The notes below the pieces were generated by a model that did no database searches, had not been told where the DNA came from, and saw only the letters and a program-made list of their open reading frames with translations. From Clostridium sp. AT4 (GTDB lineage: Bacteria; Bacillota; Clostridia; Lachnospirales; Lachnospiraceae), in assembly GCF_001517625.2 (NCBI RefSeq), contig NZ_LN999827.1:329348-393347 (forward strand): a stretch of DNA of 64,000 bases, written 5' to 3'. Positions 9,522-16,635 of the stretch are shown here, piece by piece. Every line of letters begins with the position of its first letter. The first letter of the stretch is position 1. The translations under genes were made by a program, and so were the position numbers.

Positions 9522-10616
9522 TTAATATATTTCATTAGCTCTACGATAATAAATCCTTATTTCTATGACAGCGATATTTATTATTCCAAATAATACCACA
9601 AGATTTATTGGCATACATCTTCTCAACACATCGCCTGATACAATAATCATCTCTAAACTGACCACCATAAACCGTATGGAATATTTATCCCACACTCTTC
9701 GATACTGTTCTATTTTCTTCAGAACAAACATTTCACCGGCAATTACTGCTCCGACAATGATAATAATTGCCATAACTCGCAAACACCACGACCATTCTGT
9801 TGAAAAATATTCCTTCTCACCCCAAATATTTAATTCTGATGGACGAATTACCCATTCTACATACCTACACCAAACTCTTACCGGAACTTTTATACAAGCA
9901 ATTAAATCATTCTGAACTACTGTGCTTTCTATCATCTCAAATACTAAAAAAATAATATATGCCATCTGCCAGAAACTTGTTTTTTCTTTCATTTCTTGTT
10001 TCAGACTTTTTATTTTCTGATCCGCCTTTTCTTTCATCGTTTCTGCATTCTCTTGTAATTTGTTATATTGACATTGTATTGTCCTTACCTTCTTTTCAGC
10101 TTCTTCCTGTTTCTGCTGTGCCTGTTCCACCGCTTCCACAGATGATTGGTTCACTTGTATCTGTAATTTAGAGTTCCGGTCCCGAACGTCTTTTATTTCT
10201 TCTTCGAGCCGCTCTTGCTCGCTCCTGCTCATCAATCCGTTTCTGTTCCTCAAGTCGTCGTTGCTCTGCTGAAGCGATTGATTCAGCTTCTGCGTTTCGG
10301 ACAGTTCGGTTGTCAAACGCTGAATTTCTACGGTTGATTTCCGAACTTCTTCTCGCAATCTCTGCCTGTCGGATAAGATCGTCTGTTTCTCTTCTTCCAG
10401 TGTCTGTATCTGCTTTTTCTGTGTTCGCATGAACTCTTTCGCTTTCTCGAAACTCTGTACGAGAATATCCCTCTCCGCTTTGAGCTTGATTGGTGATTCC
10501 TCTGGTGTCTGCAATGGCTGCGTCAAGCTCTCTGTAATAGTTTCTGAGTTCTTCGTCTGATCTGCTGTCTCTGTCGGCTGCAACTCTGGATTTTTCCCTA
10601 TTTCCATTAAATTCAT
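9522..10616 (-). CDS. Coiled-coil membrane protein nested in the relaxase gene (MobB-like arrangement)
   Basis: 364 aa, family not recognised. Residues about 45-215 are a long Glu/Lys/Gln-rich heptad coiled coil; four hydrophobic segments follow (near 217-236, 275-297, 315-330 and 335-356), so the protein should sit in the membrane with a cytoplasmic coiled-coil stalk. Its first 449 nt overlap the 3' end of the relaxase gene in another frame. An AAGGAGG site ends 9 nt before its ATG, inside relaxase codons, so the overlap looks genuine. Plasmid RSF1010 has a comparable layout, with membrane protein MobB encoded out of frame inside mobA. A role in mobilisation is inferred from that arrangement, not from homology. 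Confidence 0.7.
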   Translation of the reverse strand: MNLMEIGKNPELQPTETADQTKNSETITESLTQPLQTPEESPIKLKAERDILVQSFEKAKEFMRTQKKQIQTLEEEKQTILSDRQRLREEVRKSTVEIQRLTTELSETQKLNQSLQQSNDDLRNRNGLMSRSEQERLEEEIKDVRDRNSKLQIQVNQSSVEAVEQAQQKQEEAEKKVRTIQCQYNKLQENAETMKEKADQKIKSLKQEMKEKTSFWQMAYIIFLVFEMIESTVVQNDLIACIKVPVRVWCRYVEWVIRPSELNIWGEKEYFSTEWSWCLRVMAIIIIVGAVIAGEMFVLKKIEQYRRVWDKYSIRFMVVSLEMIIVSGDVLRRCMPINLVVLFGIINIAVIEIRIYYRRANEIY

Positions 10617-11409
10617 TCTCTAAGCCCTCCTTACTGATGTCCAGATGGAATGTTTTTGACAGATTGCTGTCACGCACTTTCTTTCCATCCTGATTCTGAA
10701 ATGTGATGTGTTTCCGCTTTTCTGTCCAGTTTACATTCCATCCAAACTGTTTCATTTTTTCTATAAACTTTTCTTTGCTGATACAATTTTCCAGTGCCTT
10801 TAATACCGCCATTGCACAGTCCGCTACAAAACTATCCTTTACCTGTTGACAGAACAGGTTATATTTATCTTTGCTCCATGCAATAACTTCCCCTTTTTCA
10901 ATCTGGCTTCCATCAAAGTGCTTTCCTTTCTCGACAACTGTCAGTCCACGTTCTCGGCACATCTGATTAGTAAGCTGTTTCATACGTTCCAGATCCTTTT
11001 TGGTGTTATGCAGTTTTCTCCCATCTTCATAACTCACAGAATTTGTAACCAGATGGCAGTGGATATGGTTTTTATCCTTATGCACAGCCACTAAGGTCTG
11101 GAATCCCCGAAACCATTCTTCTGCAAACTCTTTTCCAAATTCAAATGCTTGCTCCGGTGTGATCTGCTCGTCCTTGTGCCAGGAAATAATATTGTGGGCG
11201 TACATCCTTCCAGAATCTTTATCCCACACCTTCTTTTCCTCTAAAAATGCTCTGTACACCAGATCATAATTGATCTCGTCATGGCAGTACGGGCCAGTCA
11301 CATAGGTAAGCTGCTCACTGGTCTTGTCCTGACGCAATACATATTCGATGCAGTTTCTCATTGCTCCATGTGTATTTGTCCGCTTATTAATCGTCTTATT
11401 AATAGCCAT
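10168..11409 (-). CDS. Relaxase / mobilisation nuclease (MobA-type)
   Basis: 413 aa DNA-nicking protein that would cut oriT and pilot the strand during conjugative transfer. The three-histidine metal site is visible: VAVHKDKNHIHCHLVTNSV, with His110, His115, His117 and His119. Tyr23 in CIEYVLRQDKT is a candidate catalytic tyrosine. The C-terminal third is a Glu/Arg-rich tail ending in a basic stretch, and this tail is the part shared out of frame with the nested gene. The start overlaps the end of the MobC-like gene by 52 nt, suggesting coupled translation. No coupling protein or type IV secretion genes are seen, so transfer would depend on a helper. Confidence 0.92.
   Translation of the reverse strand: MAINKTINKRTNTHGAMRNCIEYVLRQDKTSEQLTYVTGPYCHDEINYDLVYRAFLEEKKVWDKDSGRMYAHNIISWHKDEQITPEQAFEFGKEFAEEWFRGFQTLVAVHKDKNHIHCHLVTNSVSYEDGRKLHNTKKDLERMKQLTNQMCRERGLTVVEKGKHFDGSQIEKGEVIAWSKDKYNLFCQQVKDSFVADCAMAVLKALENCISKEKFIEKMKQFGWNVNWTEKRKHITFQNQDGKKVRDSNLSKTFHLDISKEGLENEFNGNREKSRVAADRDSRSDEELRNYYRELDAAIADTRGITNQAQSGEGYSRTEFRESERVHANTEKADTDTGRRETDDLIRQAEIARRSSEINRRNSAFDNRTVRNAEAESIASAEQRRLEEQKRIDEQERARAARRRNKRRSGPEL
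10626..10632 (-). promoter_or_regulatory. Internal ribosome-binding site for the nested gene
   Basis: AAGGAGG on the minus strand, 9 nt before the ATG at 10616. In the relaxase frame the same bases are part of codons for Lys-Glu-Gly. A perfect Shine-Dalgarno at ideal spacing inside a coding sequence decides the start of the overlapping gene. Confidence 0.7.
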
Positions 11410-11738
11410 ATCTTTTCACTCTCCTTCCGGTACTTAAGAATACTTTTATTGAGGAAATACAGCGTACTGTCATTTGGAACTTCTCCATCTGTATACAGCT
11501 TTCTTGCAATCTGATTGATATTTGTAGTAGCTCCACGAAGCTGACTGAGAATGTCGGCAAACATCTGATTCAATCTTTTTAGTTCTTCCACTTCCTCTGT
11601 AGAAGCTATCTTCAAATCTGCGATTGCTTTTATTACTACTTCCTGCTGTGTTCTTCCGGATTCTTTTACTTTGCTTTGAAACAGATCATACTCTGCTTTA
11701 TTCATTCGTATCGTTACCGTATAATTTCGTTTTCGCAT
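11358..11738 (-). CDS. mobC: MobC-like relaxosome accessory protein
   Basis: 126 aa. The N-terminus (RNYTVTIRMNKAEYDLFQSK) reads as a ribbon-helix-helix strand and helix. The centre has GATTNINQIARKLYTDGEVP, close to the NINQIA motif of MobC-family proteins, which bind oriT and help the relaxase open the strand. It begins just downstream of the hairpin-rich non-coding region and runs into the relaxase gene with a 52-nt overlap. AAAGGAAACG lies ahead of the ATG. Confidence 0.85.
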   Translation of the reverse strand: MRKRNYTVTIRMNKAEYDLFQSKVKESGRTQQEVVIKAIADLKIASTEEVEELKRLNQMFADILSQLRGATTNINQIARKLYTDGEVPNDSTLYFLNKSILKYRKESEKIWLLIRRLISGQIHMEQ

Positions 11739-11797
11739 AAATCTTCGTTTCCTTTCTCCACTCTATCTTTTTTATAAATCAGCCATAACCTTTCCGA

Positions 11798-11830
11798 CTG
11801 GTAGATTAGCATCCGGCTGGTAGATTAGCA
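11798..11830. repeat. Two direct repeats of 14 bp, 19 bp apart
   Basis: CTGGTAGATTAGCA occurs at 11798-11811 and again at 11817-11830, each after CCG. The pair lies about 60 nt upstream of the mobC start and may be binding sites for MobC or a regulator. No other copy was noticed in the window. Confidence 0.6.
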
Positions 11831-11960
11831 GGGGATTCCATAAGGGGAAATGCAATATTCCCCTTTGGCAGGTGCAGGACAGCGTCCTAGTCAATCAGTA
11901 AGTCATCCGAAGGAATGTCCGGTGGACATTTAGCAGGATTACTTACGTTATTGGCGTGCC

Positions 11961-12053
11961 GGGGTTCCAAGGGGCGGAGCCCTCTGGCAAGTTTAGGAAC
12001 AGCCCAAAGGCTGGCTCCGGTGCAGAGTGGCTTGCCACTTTGCGAAACTTGCC
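11961..12053. other. Candidate oriT: nested hairpins upstream of mobC and relaxase
   Basis: The stretch holds several inverted repeats: GGCAAGTTT (11986-11994) pairs with AAACTTGCC (12045-12053); inside are AGCC-CAAA-GGCT (12001-12012) and the palindrome AGTGGC-TT-GCCACT (12026-12039). Just before, CCAAGGGGC and GCCCTCTGG pair imperfectly. It is G+C-rich against an A+T-rich island and sits in the expected place for an origin of transfer. The nick site cannot be read by eye. Confidence 0.5.
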
Positions 12054-12531
12054 TGTCATCTTCCCACTACTAAACCGATACTAGCCAAGCAACATTTCCA
12101 CACTGCATTATCAACCCTAAATGGAGATGACAGTGGTTTTGTGGTGCAGGGACAGACTGTGGAAGAAATAGAAAAGCTCCCATTTCCATAGATTTTCTCT
12201 TTCTGAAACAGACTGTTCCTGCATCACTCCGATGCGAAGTATCGGACAATCATGTGCCGTATCCGGCACTCTATCTCTTTTCTTCGCCTTGCTTGTTCAA
12301 TCACCCATCTGCCAACGCTTTTCTGTTATATTTTCCTGTTATTTCTGTCTTTCTTTTTCTGGATCTCTTTCCATTTCTGCTAAAAGACATAAAAATAGCA
12401 GTCATAAACATTTCTCCAATTCATAATATCTGAAATGTCACCACTGCCATTGTCTTTTTCTGCTATTCTATTTTTGTAAAGCTATTCCTTACTGTCAGTC
12501 TGTTTTCCTGTTACTGCTATTTCATAACTAT
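12054..12531. other. Non-coding stretch between oriT-like region and parR
   Basis: No convincing gene. It holds two more perfect short hairpins, TCCGAT-n7-ATCGGA (12227-12245) and TGCCG-TATC-CGGCA just after, and A/T-rich sequence. Short frames on both strands lack ribosome-binding sites. It could be part of a plasmid-like origin or partition site. Confidence 0.4.
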
Positions 12532-12984
12532 CTAAAAACTGTCTGCAAAATCCAGTGCTGCATCCATATCAGCTTCTTTCTCCCAGTCCAGATTATCTTC
12601 TGCAATCTCTCCATCCGTTTTCTCCATTGTTAGTGTTCTGTCCAGCAGATTAATTTCTCCTACCGATTCTTTTACAAACGGTACAAGCATTTCCATCAGA
12701 TTCTTCGCTATAGCCATCGGGGCAGATTCTTTCACTCCATCCCGGACTGCTGTTTCCACTCTTTCCAGAAAAGCATCTTCCTTTTCTCTGGTTTCCAGAT
12801 ACGGATCTGCTTCATTCCTGTACTCTCTGGAAAAATAATCGTTTAAAGCAACTACAACTGCTCTGGTGTACGATTTATATTTTTCCCTGTCCATCGTCTG
12901 CAAATATTCCCATGCCTGCCTGTCCTGTTCATCACAAAGGTTCAAACGGATATTGGTATTGATGATTTTCCGTTCTTTTCTCAT
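12532..12984 (-). CDS. ParR-like partition adaptor (inferred from position)
   Basis: 150 aa, acidic, no clear family motif. The N-terminus (KIINTNIRLNLCDEQDRQAW) may form a ribbon-helix-helix; the C-terminus is rich in Asp/Glu (DNLDWEKEADMDAALDFADS), as in adaptors that dock on actin-like filaments. Its ATG overlaps the stop of the ParM-like gene by 4 nt (ATGA), so the two are co-translated. In type II partition systems the second gene encodes the DNA-binding adaptor ParR; the assignment rests on this order and size. Confidence 0.65.
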   Translation of the reverse strand: MRKERKIINTNIRLNLCDEQDRQAWEYLQTMDREKYKSYTRAVVVALNDYFSREYRNEADPYLETREKEDAFLERVETAVRDGVKESAPMAIAKNLMEMLVPFVKESVGEINLLDRTLTMEKTDGEIAEDNLDWEKEADMDAALDFADSF

Positions 12985-13925
12985 ACAAGCATCCCTCCGT
13001 TTCTCTGGATTTTCCTTACGGTCATTGCTTCATAGCCTTTCGCTGTGGCACAGATGTCCCGTACAATTGTCACCCGGCTCTTGTCATATTCTCCAAAATT
13101 CTGGATCATACAACCGCCACCGCCGACCACATACAGACGCATCAGTTCTGGATTATATTCCCGTTCTCTCAGCTTATGGAAGATTTCTTTCGTATAATCT
13201 CCGGCAGCTTTACGAATGACTGTCAGATATTTCTCGCCAATATCTGCTGTCCTGGTACGGATTACCTGCTCAATCACCAGATCGTCCACCACTGTTCCCA
13301 GTTCTTTCAGCAGGGATTCCCTTACAGCAAGCACACACTGATGTGTTCCATATTTCTCTGTAAAGCATTTCTTCTCTAATGGACGGGAATTGTTGATATA
13401 CATGATGTTCATAGTTCCGTTTCCAATATCCACCAGCATGTTGATGCCTTTAAAATCCTGTAAGCGGTAAAAGGCTGCTGCAAATCCCTGTGGGTAAATA
13501 TCAGCTCCTGCGAACTCTACATGATACTCTTTATTGCGGAATGTAAAATCTACACATTCATTCTGGAGAAGATATTTCTGAAAGTCTTCTTTCTGTGTAG
13601 CTACCCAGGTAAGGGGAAGTCCGGCTGCGATATGTACCGTTGCCCGGTTCATACCTTTCCCATCCAGTTCCCTTGCGATAGCTGCCAGTGTCAGCACATA
13701 ATAGTCCTCATCCTGCGTTTTCTCTGCACAGAACTCCTTGTGTTCCTCTCCGATCTGGTAATACATGCCATTGTAAACAAGAAGATTGTTCTGAAAGATT
13801 GGCTCCTTGTCATATCTGGCTACACCAGATGGAAAGCATCTAGTGGCAGTTTTCATGTTTCCATAACCATGATCAATCCCGATCACTGTAACTATCTCAT
13901 TATTGTTGTTTTTCATCATTCTCAT
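12981..13925 (-). CDS. parM: ParM/StbA-like actin-fold partition ATPase
   Basis: About 314 aa. Actin-fold nucleotide motifs are visible: phosphate 1 IGIDHGYGNMKTA near the N-terminus, phosphate 2 LVDIGNGTMNIM in the middle, and the adenosine motif LYVVGGGGCMI near the end. ParM filaments push sister plasmids apart, so the gene points to an extrachromosomal phase or a plasmid ancestor. A GAGG site at 13933-13936 is 7 nt from the ATG at 13925 but only 1 nt from the ATG at 13931, so I use 13925. The next gene overlaps it by 4 nt. Confidence 0.88.
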   Translation of the reverse strand: MRMMKNNNNEIVTVIGIDHGYGNMKTATRCFPSGVARYDKEPIFQNNLLVYNGMYYQIGEEHKEFCAEKTQDEDYYVLTLAAIARELDGKGMNRATVHIAAGLPLTWVATQKEDFQKYLLQNECVDFTFRNKEYHVEFAGADIYPQGFAAAFYRLQDFKGINMLVDIGNGTMNIMYINNSRPLEKKCFTEKYGTHQCVLAVRESLLKELGTVVDDLVIEQVIRTRTADIGEKYLTVIRKAAGDYTKEIFHKLREREYNPELMRLYVVGGGGCMIQNFGEYDKSRVTIVRDICATAKGYEAMTVRKIQRNGGMLV

Positions 13926-14055
13926 AATCATACCTCATTCTTTCTTTTCTTATCCAATCCTATTAATACTTACGTGAATTGATAAGATGGATATTTTATT
14001 TACTGGTTTTTTAATAATTCATATTTGATAACATTGGTTATTAATAGCGACGGTT

Positions 14056-14146
14056 TGTCCAATATGGGATTTATCATATCTGGTTTTCCTATTTTCTGAT
14101 GTCCGGAGATAGGAATTTCCTATGACCTGATTATCCAAAATTGGAC
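14056..14146. promoter_or_regulatory. Candidate operator/centromere sites upstream of parM
   Basis: The 244 nt ahead of parM hold no gene. Two related sites lie in opposite orientation: GTCCAATATGGGAT on the plus strand (within 14056-14070) and GTCCAATTTTGGAT on the minus strand (14133-14146). The second contains the inverted repeat TCCAA-AA-TTGGA. In ParMR systems such upstream repeats serve as both centromere and operator; that role here is inferred. Confidence 0.35.
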
Positions 14147-14175
14147 TATCCACCATTAGGCATTTTCTCCTTCGC

Positions 14176-14490
14176 TTAATCATTTTCTTCTCCTAATGGA
14201 ACTTCCCGGATAATATATTCGGTATCTCCATAAAAGCCATATTCATTACGCAATCTATGACGTTCCACATATCCATGATGCTCTAATTCCTTAATTGCAG
14301 AACGAACAGAATCAATCCCATCTCTGTTCAGTGTTGCCAGTCCCTGCATATTGTAATTCCATTCCTCTGGTAAACTTAACATCAGTGACAATAGGCCTTT
14401 CGCTTTCAATGTCAGATTCTTATTCTTGAAATGGTGATTACTCATTACCGTAAAATTCTTAGTTTTCTCTACACGAAAAATCTGTGCCAT
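14176..14490 (-). CDS. Short Rep-like winged-helix protein
   Basis: 104 aa. The sequence FTVMSNHHFKNKNLTLKAKG, then LLSLMLSLPEEWNYNMQGLA and the helix EDG-like GIDSVRSAIKELEHHGYVER, matches the N-terminal winged-helix of RepA/DnaD-type initiators on clostridial elements. Full-length relatives usually carry a further C-terminal domain; this copy stops after the wing and looks short, though no frameshift is obvious. GGAAAGGAGGATGGGAGC precedes the ATG. It may regulate or initiate element replication. Confidence 0.75.
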   Translation of the reverse strand: MAQIFRVEKTKNFTVMSNHHFKNKNLTLKAKGLLSLMLSLPEEWNYNMQGLATLNRDGIDSVRSAIKELEHHGYVERHRLRNEYGFYGDTEYIIREVPLGEEND

Positions 14491-14613
14491 GCTCCCATCC
14501 TCCTTTCCAGTTCAAAAGAAAAAGACGCAAGCCATATCTTATGACTCACGTCTTACTTCGCTCACAATATTCTATTTTTATCAGTTACCTGCCAGATTAG
14601 TTACTGGCAATCC

Positions 14614-14979
14614 TTATACATAAATCAATTCTTTCAGGATAATCTCTTCTGCAATCGCTCTGTGCTGATTGGCAGCTCTTACCCATGCCATCTGATCTTT
14701 CTCCTTATCCGGCAGTGGTTCTTTTTCTTCCAACTGTTTCAGAATCACTTCTTCCCGTTCCCTGGCTGCCTTGTCCACTTCCAGAAGATGCTCTCCAATC
14801 GTATCCTGCAGAAGCATCACCTGATAGGTTGAATTTCGATGGTTTTTCAGATAATCTCTACGAAGAAAACCATACTTTCCAAGTTGCTCCATCTGCTCAC
14901 CGGATTTATAGGTGAGATTCGGAATCAGATATCCATTTACATTCGTATACGTTAATTTCATTTTATTAGCACTCTCCAT
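14614..14979 (-). CDS. tnpV: TnpV-type transposon-encoded protein
   Basis: 121 aa. The pattern MKLTYTNVNGYLIPNLTY, then GKYGFLRRDYLKNHRN and a Glu-rich helical tail, matches TnpV, a small protein of unknown function found near one end of many clostridial transposons. The start could be Met1 or Met7 (MKLTYT). Its place next to the change into core chromosomal genes supports an island end here. Confidence 0.8.
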   Translation of the reverse strand: MESANKMKLTYTNVNGYLIPNLTYKSGEQMEQLGKYGFLRRDYLKNHRNSTYQVMLLQDTIGEHLLEVDKAAREREEVILKQLEEKEPLPDKEKDQMAWVRAANQHRAIAEEIILKELIYV

Positions 14980-15129
14980 TTCTCATCATTTTTTGACCAC
15001 AAATTTACGACATTTACGACAAATCTGACACTGCTTTACAATACCAGACAAAATGACTGATGCCCCGGAAAGCCTGTAAAACAGGCGCTTCTAGGATACA
15101 CAAGACAGGACAAAAATCGACTTCCATTA
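14980..15129. other. Likely right boundary zone of the mobile island
   Basis: This stretch between tnpV and the chromosomal DUF2812 gene holds a perfect tandem duplication of TTTACGACA (15004-15012 and 15013-15021) and a hairpin GCCTGT-AAA-ACAGGC (15072-15086). To the left genes are element-like; to the right they are core. The other end lies outside the window, so no target duplication can be tested. Confidence 0.4.
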
Positions 15130-16119
15130 TCAAGAGTTGAGTGCTAATTTATTTAAATTTTTTTCCACGATCCCTTTCTGCCCCTCATCCGGCTCCCATG
15201 GGAAATGGATTTCCGCAAGAACATTTTCCCAGCATATCAGATACTGATTTCGGAAACCATATCTGGAATCATAGATACGGTATGCTTCTATGGCTCCCCA
15301 GGGCCTCGCATCCTCTTCCTGATAAATCCTGTCTCCCTCCGGATAATGGCGCTCTCCTTCCCGGATCAGAGCCTGCCTGCACCGGTCATAAAGCACCGGC
15401 AGCTTCACAGTTATCAGGCTATACTCCAGTTCCGGCAGTTCCCTGAAATTTTCCGCATCCAGGCGAGGCCTCTGGGAAATGCTCTCCTGCCTGAGAAGCA
15501 GGGATTCCTTTTTATCATTTTCTCTGGTATATTCCTCATAGCTCTCCCCCGTCAGATCCTCCAGCTTAAGGGGAAGCTCATCCTGAGACACCTCCCAGAT
15601 TCTTCCCCCATACTCATAGGTTTCCTTTTCATCTGAAATAAACATGCCTCTGTCAGACGCCTTCAAAATTCCCAGGGTAAGAAATCCCAGCATAAAACAC
15701 GAAATAAAATATGCGGCGATCATTCCTGCGATCTGATGTCCTCTCCCTGACAGGCCCCTTTTTTTCATCCATCCCATTCCCGCATACACTACGCCAAATA
15801 AAAGGCTGAAACAGGCAACTCCAAGAACCACCAGCCAGCGCTCCATCAAACCTCCGCCAAACAGCGTTCTCAGCGTCCAGAGTATCATCATAAACGACAG
15901 CATTCCAAACAGAATCCTCCGAACTATCCCCATTCCCCGCGCAGAAGGGAGCCTGCCCTTTAGAACCTCCTTCTTTGCCCGTAAATACCATAAAATATAA
16001 CCGATTTTCTCGCCCAGGCAAATAAAAACCACCATCAGAAAACAAATGCCTCCCAAGAGGCGGCCCCCGTCAAACAGCACTCCTGTAAAATCCCGGCCCA
16101 GAGATGAAAAAAAGTCCAC
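15130..16119 (-). CDS. C-terminal part of a frameshifted DUF2812 membrane protein
   Basis: This frame encodes membrane segments (GGICFLMVVFICLGEKIGYI, ILFGMLSFMMILWTL, WLVVLGVACFSLLFGVVYAG, IAAYFISCFMLGFLTLGIL) and a soluble C-terminal domain of about 170 aa. Its only upstream start is a GTG at 16119 with AGGAG directly against it, too close for good initiation. The frame joins the preceding DUF2812 frame across a run of seven T, so the two are best read as one gene split by a frameshift. Function unknown; relatives often sit beside PadR regulators, but none is seen here. Confidence 0.6.
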   Translation of the reverse strand: MDFFSSLGRDFTGVLFDGGRLLGGICFLMVVFICLGEKIGYILWYLRAKKEVLKGRLPSARGMGIVRRILFGMLSFMMILWTLRTLFGGGLMERWLVVLGVACFSLLFGVVYAGMGWMKKRGLSGRGHQIAGMIAAYFISCFMLGFLTLGILKASDRGMFISDEKETYEYGGRIWEVSQDELPLKLEDLTGESYEEYTRENDKKESLLLRQESISQRPRLDAENFRELPELEYSLITVKLPVLYDRCRQALIREGERHYPEGDRIYQEEDARPWGAIEAYRIYDSRYGFRNQYLICWENVLAEIHFPWEPDEGQKGIVEKNLNKLALNS

Positions 16120-16523
16120 TCCTGCAGCAGGGCTGCTGCAAAAACAAGGAGCCCTGAAAAAAGATATCTTTTTATCCCAATCCCACGAACCGCTTCCAGC
16201 TCCTCCTTTGCCGTACTACCAAAAGGAGGCGCCTCCTCCCGGCTGCAGCAGTAGATTCCCATACGGTCCGACTGGCAGACCTGCTTCCAGCCATCCTGTG
16301 GCAGCCGGCCCCCGTCCTTTTCCTCAATCTCCTCTTTTATCCCCCTGCAATGAGACACTGCAAAATGCAGTCTTGCCGGTTCGATCCGTTCATACTCCCA
16401 GAACAGCCCGATCCTTTTGAGCATCCACCCCTTTTGAACCATCTGCTCCAGATGGGTGCAGATTTCTCTGTAATCGTAAAATGTAAAGTTCTCCATTCGG
16501 CGTTTTCGGTTTCTCACAGGCAC
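16035..16523 (-). CDS. N-terminal part of a frameshifted DUF2812 membrane protein
   Basis: The first 105 residues match the DUF2812 pattern: MENFTFYDYREICTHLEQMV, then QKGWMLKRIGLFWEYERIEP, a beta-rich core and DGWKQVCQSDRMGIYCC. One membrane helix (YLFSGLLVFAAALL) follows, and the frame then ends in a tail that does not look like protein. The homologous continuation lies in the next frame after TTTTTTT at about 16113-16119. Start codon is a GTG after AAGGGGGT; the ATG of MENFTF is a second choice. Confidence 0.6.
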   Translation of the reverse strand: MPVRNRKRRMENFTFYDYREICTHLEQMVQKGWMLKRIGLFWEYERIEPARLHFAVSHCRGIKEEIEEKDGGRLPQDGWKQVCQSDRMGIYCCSREEAPPFGSTAKEELEAVRGIGIKRYLFSGLLVFAAALLQEWTFFHLWAGILQECCLTGAASWEAFVF

Positions 16524-16562
16524 ACCCCCTTAATTTTTGCCACATTCTTCTCCATTTAACTG

Positions 16563-16601
16563 AAAAATGCCGCAGAAGCCCATTTCAGGCTTTCTGCGGC
16601 A
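16563..16601 (-). terminator. Rho-independent terminator after uxaB
   Basis: On the minus strand a long stem TGCCGCAGAA...TTCTGCGGCA (16568-16601) is followed by ATTTTTC. It ends the uxaB transcript 35 nt after its stop. Confidence 0.85.
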
Positions 16602-16635
16602 CTGCTTTCAGCGGTTTTAACACATTTTCCGGCGA

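Noticed and set aside
12232-12426. 64-codon plus-strand frame in the region between oriT and parR
   Set aside because: No ribosome-binding site, Ser/Phe-rich low-quality translation, and it covers hairpins.
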